A stretch of 64,000 nt of DNA. It comes from an uncultured Sphingomonadaceae bacterium (GTDB lineage: Bacteria; Pseudomonadota; Alphaproteobacteria; Sphingomonadales; Sphingomonadaceae). The translations under genes and the position numbers were made by a program. Location of the stretch: positions 1,922,001 to 1,986,000 of the forward strand of contig CANKZR010000001.1 of assembly GCA_947488625.1 (NCBI GenBank). The letters are read 5' to 3'. Shown here piece after piece: positions 19,773 to 33,737 of this stretch. Numbering within the stretch: position 1 is the stretch's first letter; each line of letters starts with the position of its first letter. The notes beneath the pieces are model-generated. The model was not told the DNA's origin and did not search any database. It was given only the letters and a program-made list of their open reading frames with translations.

Positions 19773-22199
19773 GTGACCACACTCTCGCGTCCCGGCAATG
19801 ATGAAATCGATGCCCTGATTATCGATGCCCTGCGTCATCGCGTGGGCAAGGACGAGCGAGCTGCCAGGCCACACGACTGGTATACCGCCACGGTCTATGC
19901 CTTGCGCGACAAGGTGATCGACCGCTGGATGGAAAGCACGCGGCGCACCTATGCCGACGGGGCAAAGAGGGTTTACTATCTCAGCCTGGAATTCCTCATC
20001 GGGCGGCTGCTGCGCGACGCGGTGAACAACCTTGACCTGTCCGGCGCGCTGGAACGCGCCCTGAACAAGCACGGCTTCGATCTTGCTGAACTGGAGGAGC
20101 AGGAACCTGACGCGGCGCTGGGTAATGGTGGGCTCGGCCGGCTTGCCGCCTGTTTCATGGAAAGCCTCGCGAGCCTCGACATTCCGGCCTACGGCTATGG
20201 CATCCGCTATGTAAACGGCATGTTCCGCCAGCGGATCGACGATGGCTGGCAGGTCGAGCTACCCGAGACCTGGCTGAGCCATGGCAATCCATGGGAATTC
20301 GACCGCCGCGAAAGCGCCTACCGTATCGGCTTTGGCGGCGAGGTTGTCAGCGACGGCGATAATGATGGCGGGAGCGTGGAATGGCAACCGGCCGAGATGG
20401 TGGAAGCATCCGCCGTGGATACGCCGGTGGTGGGCTGGCGCGGCAAGCGGGTAAACACGCTTCGCCTGTGGACCGCCAACGCGCTGGACCCGATCAAGCT
20501 CGATGCCTTCAACGCAGGCGACCACGTCGGCGCTCTGGAAGGCGAAGCGCGGGCCGCCAGCCTTGTGCGCGTGCTGTATCCCGCCGATTCACACCGGGCC
20601 GGGCAGGAATTGCGGCTGCGGCAGGAGTATTTCTTCTCCGCCGCTTCGATCCAGGACATCATCCGTCGCCACATGCAGTTCCACGACGATATCCGCACCC
20701 TGCCTGATAAAGCCGCGATCCAGCTGAACGACACCCACCCGGCGGTTGCCGTGGCCGAACTGATCCGCCTGCTGGTGGACGAGCACGGTCTGGAATTCGA
20801 CGAGGCGCTGGACATAACCCGCCGCACCGTCGCCTACACCAATCATACGCTTCTGCCCGAAGCGCTGGAAAGCTGGCCGCTGCCACTGTTCGAGCGTCTG
20901 CTGCCGCGCCACATGCAGATCATCTACGCGCTCAATAGCCGGGTAATGCGCGATGCACGCAAGGCGCAGATGGACGATCCCGCCGTGGCGGCCATCAGCC
21001 TGATCGACGAGGGCGGCGACAGGCGCGTGCGCATGGCCAACCTCGCCTTCACGGGTGCACACAGCGTCAACGGTGTGGCTGCGCTGCATACCGAACTGAT
21101 GAAGCAGACCGTCTTTCACGATCTGCACGCGCTCTACCCGGACAGGATCAACAACAAGACCAACGGTGTGACCCCGCGCCGTTGGCTGATGCAGTGCAAT
21201 CCGGGGCTGACCGGCGTGATCCGTGATGCCATCGGCGATGGCTTTCTGGACGATACGGAGCAACTGGAGAAGCTGAACAAGCTGGCCGGCGACACTGCGC
21301 TGCAAGAGCGTATTGGCGCGGTAAAGCGCGACAACAAGGTGGCTCTTGCCGCGCATATCAAGGAATTGACCGGTATCCGCGTGGACCCCGACGCCCTGTT
21401 CGACGTGCAGATCAAACGCATCCACGAATACAAGCGCCAGCTGCTGAACCTGATCGAGACGGTGGCCCTGTACGACCAGATCCGCAGCCATCCGGAAAAG
21501 GACTGGGTACCACGCGTCAAGATCTTCGGCGGCAAGGCCGCGCCTAGCTATCACAACGCCAAGCTGATCATCAAATTGGCCAATGACATTGCCCGGCGGG
21601 TCAATTCCGATCCGTCGGTATCCGGCCTGCTGAAAGTGGTGTTCGTGCCCAACTACAACGTGTCGCTTGCCGAACGCATCATTCCCGCTGCCGATCTATC
21701 CGAACAGATCAGCACCGCGGGCATGGAAGCCAGCGGCACCGGCAACATGAAATTCGCCCTCAACGGCGCATTGACGATCGGCACTCTGGACGGCGCCAAT
21801 ATCGAGATAAAGGATCGCGTGGGCGACGAGAATATCGTCATCTTCGGGATGACCGCCGAGGAAGTCGCCGAAAAACGCGCCAATGGCTACAACCCGCGCG
21901 AGGTGATCGAGGGTTCGGCCGAACTGCACCAGGCGGTAGAGGGAATCGCGGGCGGTGTGTTCTCACCCGACGACAAGGATCGCTACAAGGATCTGATGGG
22001 CGGGCTCTACGACAGCGACTGGTTCATGGTGGCGGCCGATTTCGATGCCTATGCAGCAGCCCAGCGCGATGTGGATGCCCGTTGGCGTGATGCTGCCGGA
22101 TGGCGCAAGGCAGCCATTCACAACATTGCCAACGTCGGCTGGTTTTCTTCCGACAGGACGATCGGCGAATATGCCCGCGACATCTGGGGCGTATTGTAA
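19773..22199 (+). CDS. glgP: Glycogen/maltodextrin phosphorylase
   Basis: An 808-residue GT35 enzyme (E. coli GlgP is 815) releasing glucose-1-phosphate from glycogen. PLP binding is shown by EASGTGNMKFALNGALTIGT, whose Lys carries the cofactor. The N-terminal RVYYLSLEFLIGR and NDTHPAVAVAELIRLL are family signatures. Its product feeds the Pgm encoded in the same operon. The start is taken as the GTG at 19773 (MTTLSRPGNDE); the Shine-Dalgarno (CAAGG) is weak and distant, so expression may be limited. Longer in-frame upstream reading lacks family similarity. Confidence 0.95.
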   Translation: MTTLSRPGNDEIDALIIDALRHRVGKDERAARPHDWYTATVYALRDKVIDRWMESTRRTYADGAKRVYYLSLEFLIGRLLRDAVNNLDLSGALERALNKHGFDLAELEEQEPDAALGNGGLGRLAACFMESLASLDIPAYGYGIRYVNGMFRQRIDDGWQVELPETWLSHGNPWEFDRRESAYRIGFGGEVVSDGDNDGGSVEWQPAEMVEASAVDTPVVGWRGKRVNTLRLWTANALDPIKLDAFNAGDHVGALEGEARAASLVRVLYPADSHRAGQELRLRQEYFFSAASIQDIIRRHMQFHDDIRTLPDKAAIQLNDTHPAVAVAELIRLLVDEHGLEFDEALDITRRTVAYTNHTLLPEALESWPLPLFERLLPRHMQIIYALNSRVMRDARKAQMDDPAVAAISLIDEGGDRRVRMANLAFTGAHSVNGVAALHTELMKQTVFHDLHALYPDRINNKTNGVTPRRWLMQCNPGLTGVIRDAIGDGFLDDTEQLEKLNKLAGDTALQERIGAVKRDNKVALAAHIKELTGIRVDPDALFDVQIKRIHEYKRQLLNLIETVALYDQIRSHPEKDWVPRVKIFGGKAAPSYHNAKLIIKLANDIARRVNSDPSVSGLLKVVFVPNYNVSLAERIIPAADLSEQISTAGMEASGTGNMKFALNGALTIGTLDGANIEIKDRVGDENIVIFGMTAEEVAEKRANGYNPREVIEGSAELHQAVEGIAGGVFSPDDKDRYKDLMGGLYDSDWFMVAADFDAYAAAQRDVDARWRDAAGWRKAAIHNIANVGWFSSDRTIGEYARDIWGVL

Positions 22200-22228
22200 A
22201 ACCTGCCGAACCCCCGGGCCAAATAGGA

Positions 22229-22262
22229 GCGCGAAGCGTTTAGGTGTTTCTAAACGTCGCGC
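22229..22262. promoter_or_regulatory. Stem-loop between glgP and glgB
   Basis: An inverted repeat with outer arms GCGCG/CGCGC, a small internal loop (AAG against T), inner arms CGTTTAG/CTAAACG and a 6-nt loop. It gives 12 base pairs just after glgP. No U-tract follows, so it is unlikely to be a full terminator. A processing site, 3' stabiliser of glgP mRNA, or partial attenuator setting the glgP:glgB ratio are options; this is inference. Confidence 0.5.
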
Positions 22263-22296
22263 CGTGTTGCACAGTACACCGCGCAAGGGGAAGCTT

Positions 22297-24462
22297 TTGA
22301 AACCGCCAAGGGAAGCAATCGACGCGTTATTTGCCGGTAGGCATGCCGACCCCTTTTCAATGCTTGGTCCGCACGATGGCCCGGAGGGCACGTTCACCCG
22401 TGCCATGCTGCCGGGTGCCGAGAAGGTCGAGGCGTTCTCGCTGCGCGGCGGCAAGTTGGGTACTTTGAAACGCGTCGATGATCGGGGATTGTTCGAGGGC
22501 AAACTGCGTGGCCAGCCAAAACCGGTGAAGTACCACTGCCAGGGCGGCGGCGCCCAGTGGTGGATTACCGACCCCTACAGTTTCGGCCCGGTGCTTGGCC
22601 AGCTGGACGATCTGCTGATTGCGCAAGGCACGCATTTTCGCCTTTTCGACAAACTTGGCGCGCACCTGATCGAGCATGAGGGCTGCGCAGGCGTGCATTT
22701 TGCGGTGTGGGCACCCAATGCGCGCAACGTGATTCTGGTCGGCGATTTCAACGATTGGGATGCCACTCGCCATCCCATGCGGCACCGTGTCGATATCGGT
22801 GTGTGGGAACTGTTCCTGCCCGACATTGGCGAAGGCCGCGCCTACAAGTACCGGATCGTGGGGCCAGATGGCGAAGAGCAACCGCTGAAGGCCGATCCTT
22901 TCGCTTTTGCTAGCGAACTGCGTCCGAAAACCGCCTCTATCACTGCAAGGCCAGCAAAACCCGATTGGGGCGACGACGCCCATCGTCTGCATTGGTCCAG
23001 CGTCGATCCCCGGCGCGAGGCTATCTCGATTTACGAGGTGCACCCTGGGTCATGGCAGCGTGACGAGAACGACTGGTTCCTGAGCTGGGACACGATGGCA
23101 GAGCGGCTGATCCCCTATGTTGCCGACATGGGCTTCACCCATATCGAATTTCTGCCGGTGTCAGAACACCCGTACGATCCCAGCTGGGGCTACCAGACGA
23201 CCGGGCTCTACGCGCCCACCGCGCGCTTTGGCGGACCCGATGGGTTCGCTCGCTTCGTGGATGGCGCGCACCGTGCCGGTATCTCGGTCCTGCTGGACTG
23301 GGTGCCCGCGCATTTCCCCGTCGACGATCACGGCCTTGCCGAATTTGATGGCACAGCGCTTTATGAACATGCCGACCCCAGACTGGGTTTCCATCCCGAC
23401 TGGAACACCGCGATCTACAATTTCGGGCGGCGGGAAGTCGCCAGCTTCCTAGTCAACAACGCGCTGTTCTGGGCAGAACGCTATCATGTCGATGGCTTGC
23501 GCGTGGATGCCGTCGCCTCGATGTTGTATCGGGATTATTCGCGCAAGGATGGCGAATGGATACCCAATGCGGAGGGTGGCCGCGAAAACTGGGAAGCGGT
23601 CGATTTTCTGCGCGGCATGAACCGCGCCGTGCACGCCAGTCACCCCGGCATCCTGACGATTGCGGAAGAATCGACAAGCTGGCCCGGCGTTTCCCAGCCT
23701 GCATTCGAAGAAGGTCCGCGCACAAGCCTTGGCTTCGGCTTCAAGTGGAACATGGGCTTCATGCACGATACGCTGCAATACATGGCGCGCGAACCGGTGC
23801 ACCGGAAACACCATCACGACGAAATCACTTTTGGACTGGTCTATGCCTTCAGCGAGAATTTCGTCCTTCCGCTGAGCCATGACGAGGTCGTCCACGGCAA
23901 GGGCAGCCTGCTTGCCAAGATGAGTGGCGACGACTGGCAGCAATTTGCCAACCTTCGCGCCTACTACGGCCTGATGTGGGGCTATCCCGGCAAGAAGCTG
24001 CTGTTCATGGGACAGGAGTTCGCCCAGCGCCGCGAATGGAGCGAGGCACGGGCGCTGGACTGGCACCTGCTGGATGCGCCAGCACACAAGGGTGTGCAAA
24101 ATCTCGTTCGCGATCTGAACAATCTCTACAAGTACAAGCCTGCCTTGCACGCGCGCGATTGCGAAGGCGAAGGGTTCGAATGGCTGGTGGCCGATGATGC
24201 GGATGCATCCGTGTTCGCCTGGCTGCGCAAGTGTCCGGGAGAGCCGCCCGTCGCAGTCATCTGCAACATGACGCCGATGCTGCATGACGGATATGGACTG
24301 GGCCTGCCGATGGACGGCACGTGGACCGAAGTGCTCAACACCGACGCCAGCGAATATGGCGGTAGCGGCAAGGGCAATATGGGCGAGGTAACTGTGGACG
24401 GCGGAAGAACCAGCGTGGTCCTGCCGCCGTTGTCCACCATCATGCTGGAATACAAGGCTTAG
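22297..24462 (+). CDS. glgB: 1,4-alpha-glucan branching enzyme
   Basis: A 721-residue GH13 enzyme (E. coli 728) that forms alpha-1,6 branches in glycogen. An N1/CBM48 module (about 1-220, with [25 protein letters not shown]) precedes the catalytic barrel with [19 protein letters not shown] (nucleophile Asp), [14 protein letters not shown] (acid Glu) and [13 protein letters not shown] (third Asp), then an all-beta C-domain. The start is a TTG at 22297 preceded by AAGGGGAAG; no ATG or GTG lies close enough upstream. The weak start codon and the hairpin before it may keep branching enzyme low relative to the rest. Confidence 0.94.
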   Translation: MKPPREAIDALFAGRHADPFSMLGPHDGPEGTFTRAMLPGAEKVEAFSLRGGKLGTLKRVDDRGLFEGKLRGQPKPVKYHCQGGGAQWWITDPYSFGPVLGQLDDLLIAQGTHFRLFDKLGAHLIEHEGCAGVHFAVWAPNARNVILVGDFNDWDATRHPMRHRVDIGVWELFLPDIGEGRAYKYRIVGPDGEEQPLKADPFAFASELRPKTASITARPAKPDWGDDAHRLHWSSVDPRREAISIYEVHPGSWQRDENDWFLSWDTMAERLIPYVADMGFTHIEFLPVSEHPYDPSWGYQTTGLYAPTARFGGPDGFARFVDGAHRAGISVLLDWVPAHFPVDDHGLAEFDGTALYEHADPRLGFHPDWNTAIYNFGRREVASFLVNNALFWAERYHVDGLRVDAVASMLYRDYSRKDGEWIPNAEGGRENWEAVDFLRGMNRAVHASHPGILTIAEESTSWPGVSQPAFEEGPRTSLGFGFKWNMGFMHDTLQYMAREPVHRKHHHDEITFGLVYAFSENFVLPLSHDEVVHGKGSLLAKMSGDDWQQFANLRAYYGLMWGYPGKKLLFMGQEFAQRREWSEARALDWHLLDAPAHKGVQNLVRDLNNLYKYKPALHARDCEGEGFEWLVADDADASVFAWLRKCPGEPPVAVICNMTPMLHDGYGLGLPMDGTWTEVLNTDASEYGGSGKGNMGEVTVDGGRTSVVLPPLSTIMLEYKA

Positions 24463-24482
24463 ACAATCGGGAGAAGAGGCCG

Positions 24483-25744
24483 ATGACAGAAAGACATTCG
24501 CAACCCCTGGCACGTGATGCCATGGCCTATGTGCTGGCCGGCGGACGGGGCAGTCGCCTGCTGGAACTGACAGACCGCCGCGCCAAGCCTGCGGTCTATT
24601 TCGGTGGTGTATCCCGGATCGTCGATTTCGCCCTGTCCAATGCGATCAACTCCGGCATCCGGCGCATTGGCGTGGCCACGCAGTACAAGGCCCATTCGCT
24701 CATCCGCCACATGCAGCGCGCATGGAACTTCATGCGTCCCGAACGTAACGAAAGTTTCGATATCCTGCCCGCCAGCCAGCGCGTTTCCGAAAGCCAGTGG
24801 TACGAAGGCACGGCCGATGCCGTGTTCCAGAATATCGACATCATCGAAGCGCACGCGCCCAAGTACATGATCATCCTGGCGGGCGACCATGTGTACAAAA
24901 TGGATTACGAACTGATGCTGCGCCAGCACGTGGAAAGCGGCGCGGATGTAACCGTGGGCTGCCTGGTGGTGCCGCGCATGGAAGCAACGGGCTTTGGCGT
25001 GATGCACGTCGACAAGACAGATCGCATCACCGACTTTATCGAAAAACCTGCCGATCCGCCGGGTATTCCCGGACAGGAGGACATGGCTCTGGCCAGCATG
25101 GGCATCTACGTCTTCGAAACGCAGCTGCTGTTCGACCAATTGCGCCGCGACGCCGATGACCAGCAATCGAAGCGCGATTTTGGCGGGGACATCATTCCCT
25201 GGCTGGTGAAGAACGGGAAAGCGCAGGCGCACCGTTTCACCCATTCGTGCATCCGTGCAGCCGACGAGATCGAGGAATACTGGCGCGATGTCGGCACGCT
25301 GGATGCCTATTTCGAAGCCAACCTGGACCTTACCGATACCGTCCCCAAACTGAACCTCTACGACCGCGACTGGCCTATCTGGACAGACCAGATCGTGGCC
25401 GCACCTGCCAAATTCGTGCACGACGAGGACGGGCGGCGCGGCACGGCGATCAGTTCTCTTGTCAGCCAGGACTGCATCGTCTCTGGCGCGATGGCGAAGC
25501 AGAGCCTGCTGTTCACCGGCGTGAAGATGGGTAGCTATTCCAAGGTCGAGCGCGGCGTTATCCTGCCCTATTGCAACATCGGCAGGCGTGCGCGACTGAA
25601 AAACGTGATCCTCGATTCCGGCGTTCGCATTCCCGAAGGGCTGGTTGTCGGCGAGGACCCCGAACTGGACGACCGACGCTTCCGGCGCAGCGAGAAGGGC
25701 GTGTGTCTGATTACCCAACCGATGATCGAGAAGCTGGAGAGCTA

Positions 25745-25745
<1 letters not shown>
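24483..25745 (+). CDS. glgC: Glucose-1-phosphate adenylyltransferase
   Basis: A 420-residue nucleotidyltransferase making ADP-glucose, the committed step of bacterial glycogen synthesis. The signature [27 protein letters not shown] (about residues 14-40) gives ATP binding and the activator-site region; [12 protein letters not shown] and FIEKPADPP line the sugar-phosphate site. A left-handed beta-helix follows at the C-terminus. The ATG has GGGAGAAGAGG upstream. It ends within the glgA start (TAATG, one-base overlap). Confidence 0.97.
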
Positions 25746-30602
<4,857 letters not shown>

Positions 30603-30605
30603 AGC

Positions 30606-30626
30606 CGGGCTTTGTCTAAAGTCCCG
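30606..30626. terminator. Candidate hairpin between convergent glgX and ABC-F genes
   Basis: CGGGCTTT and AAAGTCCCG form an 8-bp stem with one bulged T around a 4-nt loop (GTCT) in the 13-bp gap and start of the ABC-F 3' end. There is no clear U-tract on either strand, so it is at best a weak bidirectional terminator. Confidence 0.3.
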
Positions 30627-32487
30627 CTACACCCTCCAGCGCTTCACCCGCGGCAAGCCATTGTGCTTCGGCCTGTTCCAGCCTGTCCGTCAGTTTTGCC
30701 CGCCGGGCCAGAATGTCTTCCATGCGGTTGGCGTCGGCTGTTGGTTGGCGCGCGGCAAGATCGGCGATCTCCCGATCCATCTGCTCTGCCTGCGTGGTGA
30801 GCTTCGCCAGTGCTTTTTCCGCCTTGGTCAATTCGGACTGCATGTATTTCAGCTTCGCGCGGTCGACACCGGCAGGCGCTGGTTTAGGCTTCGCTGGCGC
30901 AGGCTTCTTTGCAGGCTTGGGCTGGTTTCGCCCCAATACGAAGTCGATGTAGTCTTCCATGCTGCCAGAATATTCGCGTGCCGTGCCGCTATCCACCAGC
31001 ACCAGCCTGTCCGCCGTCAGTTCCACCATGTGGCGATCGTGGCTGATGAGGATGACCGCGCCCGAATAATCGTTCAGCGCCTGGATCAGCGCTTCGCGCG
31101 CGTCCACGTCGAGGTGGTTCGTCGGCTCGTCCAGGATCAGCAGGTGCGGCGCATCGCGGGTGATGAGGGCCAGCGCCAGTCGCGCCCGCTCTCCGCCCGA
31201 CAGTCGCTCCACCTGCGTTTCTGCGCGGGAGCCGGAGAAGCCGAAACGCCCCAGCTGTCCGCGCACCGCGCCCGCTGGCTTGCCATCCATCGCCCGCGTC
31301 ATCAGGCTGAGCGGTGTTTCCTCGTCGGAAAGTTCTTCTACCTGGTACTGGGTGAAATAGCCCACCTTCATTTTGCCCGGCGCATTCATTTCCCCCTCCA
31401 GCGCGTCAAGCTGCGCTGCCAGCAGGCGGGCCAGCGTGGTCTTGCCGTTGCCGTTGCGTCCCAACAGCGCGATCCGGTCGTCGGCGTCGATCCGCATGTT
31501 CAGTTTCTGCAAGACGGGCGGCGCCTCGCCATAGCCCACCGCAGCGCCATCCAGCGTGATCATCGGAGAGCGCATTTCTGCTGGATCGGGAAAATCGAAG
31601 GTGAGCGACGGATCTTCCATCAGCGCAGCAATGGGCTGCATCCGCGCCAGCATCTTGGCCCGCGATTGCGCCTGTTTTGCAGTAGATGCGCGGGCACTGT
31701 TGCGCGCGACGTAATCCTGCAGCTTTGCCCGTTGCGCGTCCTGCGCTGCCTTGGCTGCAGCCAGCTGCGCTGCACGCTCGGCCCGCTGTTTCTCGAACGA
31801 ATCGTAGCCGCCGGGATACAGCGTCAACTGCCCGCCCTGCAGGTGCAGGATATGATCGACCACGTTGTTGAGCAGATCACGCTCGTGACTGATCACAACC
31901 AGTGTCGCGGGGTACGACTTGAGGAAATTCTCCAGCCACAAGGTCGCTTCCAGGTCGAGGTGGTTGGAAGGCTCGTCCAGCAGCAGGATATCGGGTTCGG
32001 AGAACAGCAGCGCGCCCAAGGCGATGCGCATCTTCCAGCCGCCAGAGAAGGTATCGACCGGACGGGCCTGCATGTCCTCGTCAAAGCCCAGACCCTTCAG
32101 GATCTTGGCTGCGCGCGACGGGGCACTGTAGGCATCGATTGCCAGCAATCGCTCGTGCACTTCGCCCAGCCGATCGGGATCGGTGCAGGTTTCCGATTCT
32201 ACCAGGAGTCGCTCCCGTTCCACGTCAGCGGCCAGTACGATTTCCTCCGGCGTCATCGATCCGCTGGGGGCCTGCTGCGCGATATAACCGATCCGGGCGC
32301 GGGAGGGCTTGGAAATTTCGCCATCGTCTGGCTCGATCTCACCGATCAGCGTCTTCATCAGAGTGGACTTGCCCGCCCCGTTGCGCCCGATCAGGCCGAC
32401 GCGCGCTCCGATCGGAACGGTGGCGCTGGCGCGCTCGAGGATAGGCCGGCCACCAAGCCGGACGGTAAGGCCGTCAATCGTAAGCAT
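30616..32487 (-). CDS. ABC-F family ATPase (YheS/EttA-like ribosome-associated)
   Basis: A 623-residue protein with two ABC domains and no TM segments. Walker A motifs are GRNGAGKST (near residue 34) and GRNGNGKTT (near 345); signatures are FSGGWKMRIALG and LSGGERARLALAL; Walker B pairs are ILLLDEPSNHLDLEA and LLILDEPTNHLDVDA. The linker between the domains and the Pro/Lys-rich segment then coiled coil at the C-terminus (about 535-620) fit the YheS/Uup side of the family. ABC-F proteins act on ribosomes (stalling relief or antibiotic protection). Which one is not decidable by eye. Confidence 0.94.
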   Translation of the reverse strand: MLTIDGLTVRLGGRPILERASATVPIGARVGLIGRNGAGKSTLMKTLIGEIEPDDGEISKPSRARIGYIAQQAPSGSMTPEEIVLAADVERERLLVESETCTDPDRLGEVHERLLAIDAYSAPSRAAKILKGLGFDEDMQARPVDTFSGGWKMRIALGALLFSEPDILLLDEPSNHLDLEATLWLENFLKSYPATLVVISHERDLLNNVVDHILHLQGGQLTLYPGGYDSFEKQRAERAAQLAAAKAAQDAQRAKLQDYVARNSARASTAKQAQSRAKMLARMQPIAALMEDPSLTFDFPDPAEMRSPMITLDGAAVGYGEAPPVLQKLNMRIDADDRIALLGRNGNGKTTLARLLAAQLDALEGEMNAPGKMKVGYFTQYQVEELSDEETPLSLMTRAMDGKPAGAVRGQLGRFGFSGSRAETQVERLSGGERARLALALITRDAPHLLILDEPTNHLDVDAREALIQALNDYSGAVILISHDRHMVELTADRLVLVDSGTAREYSGSMEDYIDFVLGRNQPKPAKKPAPAKPKPAPAGVDRAKLKYMQSELTKAEKALAKLTTQAEQMDREIADLAARQPTADANRMEDILARRAKLTDRLEQAEAQWLAAGEALEGVAGL

Positions 32488-32522
32488 GCGCGGCCCCTTA
32501 GCAGCGCGCCCGCACTATCCCA

Positions 32523-32566
32523 ACGTTTTCCGGCCCAAAGTTTATTAGCTCGACGTTTTCTGGCCC
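32523..32566. repeat. Pair of direct 14-nt repeats upstream of the RND operon
   Basis: ACGTTTTCCGGCCC (32523-32536) and ACGTTTTCTGGCCC (32553-32566) differ at one base and begin exactly 30 bp apart, about three helical turns. They lie in the 167-bp gap between the divergent ABC-F gene and the RND adaptor gene. Same-face spacing suggests binding of a regulator to the pump promoter. No regulator gene is adjacent. Confidence 0.5.
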
Positions 32567-32654
32567 CGACACCCCGAACCTGGCATGCCGGTTTGGCATA
32601 CAGGGCCTAAAGCACCACTTCCATTGCGCTTTGAGATGTTTAGAAAGCCCCCGG

Positions 32655-33737
32655 ATGTCCATCCGTTCGCTTTGCCTGTGTATCACGATCTTCCTGCTCG
32701 CCGCCTGTTCGGGGGAGGAAGCGGAGCGCGCGGACGAGGCGGTCACTGTCGTGGCGGACAATCCGGTGATGCTGTCGGAGCAACTGCAGGTCGAAGCCGT
32801 GGGTTCCGCCCGGGCTGTGACATCGGCAGACCTCTACCCCGAAACCGCAGGACGCGTTGTTTCCGTCCGATTTTCCGCAGGAGACTACGTGCGGCGGGGT
32901 CAGCCGCTGGTCGTTCTCGATTCGCGGCAGCAGCGCCTCGCCGTGGACCTGGCGCAGGTGCAAGTGCAGGAGGCATCCCAGTTGCTCGCCCGTTATCGTC
33001 GGATCGAGGATACCGGTGCCATTTCAGACAGCCAGATCGAAGCGGGTGAAACCGCGCTCGCATCGGCGCGGGTCGGCCTGGAGCAGGCTCAGGAAGCCTT
33101 GGACAACCGCACCGTGCGGGCGCCCTTCAGCGGTCATATCGGTCTGACAGAGATCGATCCCGGTGACAGGGTCGGCACAGATACGCTTATCGCCCAGATT
33201 GACCAGCGCGGCACGCTGTATGTGGATTTTCCCGCGCCGGAGGCTGCCTTCTCGCGGTTGACGCCGGGCACCAGTGTCGAAGTCACTCCCTTTTCGGAGC
33301 CGGATCGCACGATCCAGGCGCGGGTGGTGACGGTGGACAGCAGCATTGCCAGCGACCAGCGCACCTACACCGTGCGCACCGCCATCGACAATTCGGACGA
33401 TCGCCTGCGACCGGGAATGAGCTTTCGCGTGCGTTTTTTCGGGGCCGGGATCGTGCGCCCCGCCGTTCCGGAGGAGGCCATCGTCTGGGGCGGAGAAGGG
33501 TCGTACCTCTGGACCGTCGAAGACGATGCGGCGACGCAGGTGCCCGTTACGATCGTATCACGGCGCGACGGCCTGGCGCTGGTAGACGCGCCGCTGGGCG
33601 AAAGCGATGTGGTGATCGTGGAAGGGGTGCAGAAGGTTCGCGAAGGGCAGTCCGTTGAAATCGTCCGGCCACAGGTGGAAGATACGCAGGCTGTGGAAAT
33701 GCGCGACAGCCCGCCCATCACCGGAAACCCTGAATGA
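32655..33737 (+). CDS. RND efflux periplasmic adaptor (membrane-fusion lipoprotein)
   Basis: About 360 residues. The signal peptide ends in a lipobox (FLLAAC), so it is an inner-membrane-anchored lipoprotein facing the periplasm. Lipoyl halves (ADLYPETAGRVVSVRFSAGD and TVRAPFSGHIGLTEIDPGD) flank a short alpha-hairpin; the barrel and membrane-proximal domains follow. I start at the ATG at 32655 (MSIRSLCLCI); a TTG at 32631 is less likely. It overlaps the pump gene by ATGA. Confidence 0.94.
   Translation: MSIRSLCLCITIFLLAACSGEEAERADEAVTVVADNPVMLSEQLQVEAVGSARAVTSADLYPETAGRVVSVRFSAGDYVRRGQPLVVLDSRQQRLAVDLAQVQVQEASQLLARYRRIEDTGAISDSQIEAGETALASARVGLEQAQEALDNRTVRAPFSGHIGLTEIDPGDRVGTDTLIAQIDQRGTLYVDFPAPEAAFSRLTPGTSVEVTPFSEPDRTIQARVVTVDSSIASDQRTYTVRTAIDNSDDRLRPGMSFRVRFFGAGIVRPAVPEEAIVWGGEGSYLWTVEDDAATQVPVTIVSRRDGLALVDAPLGESDVVIVEGVQKVREGQSVEIVRPQVEDTQAVEMRDSPPITGNPE

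Noticed and set aside
32581-32599. TGGCAT repeated 13 bp apart upstream of the RND adaptor, resembling a sigma-54 -24/-12 pair
   Set aside because: The second element reads TTTGGCAT, not TTGC, and the GG-to-GC spacing does not fit.
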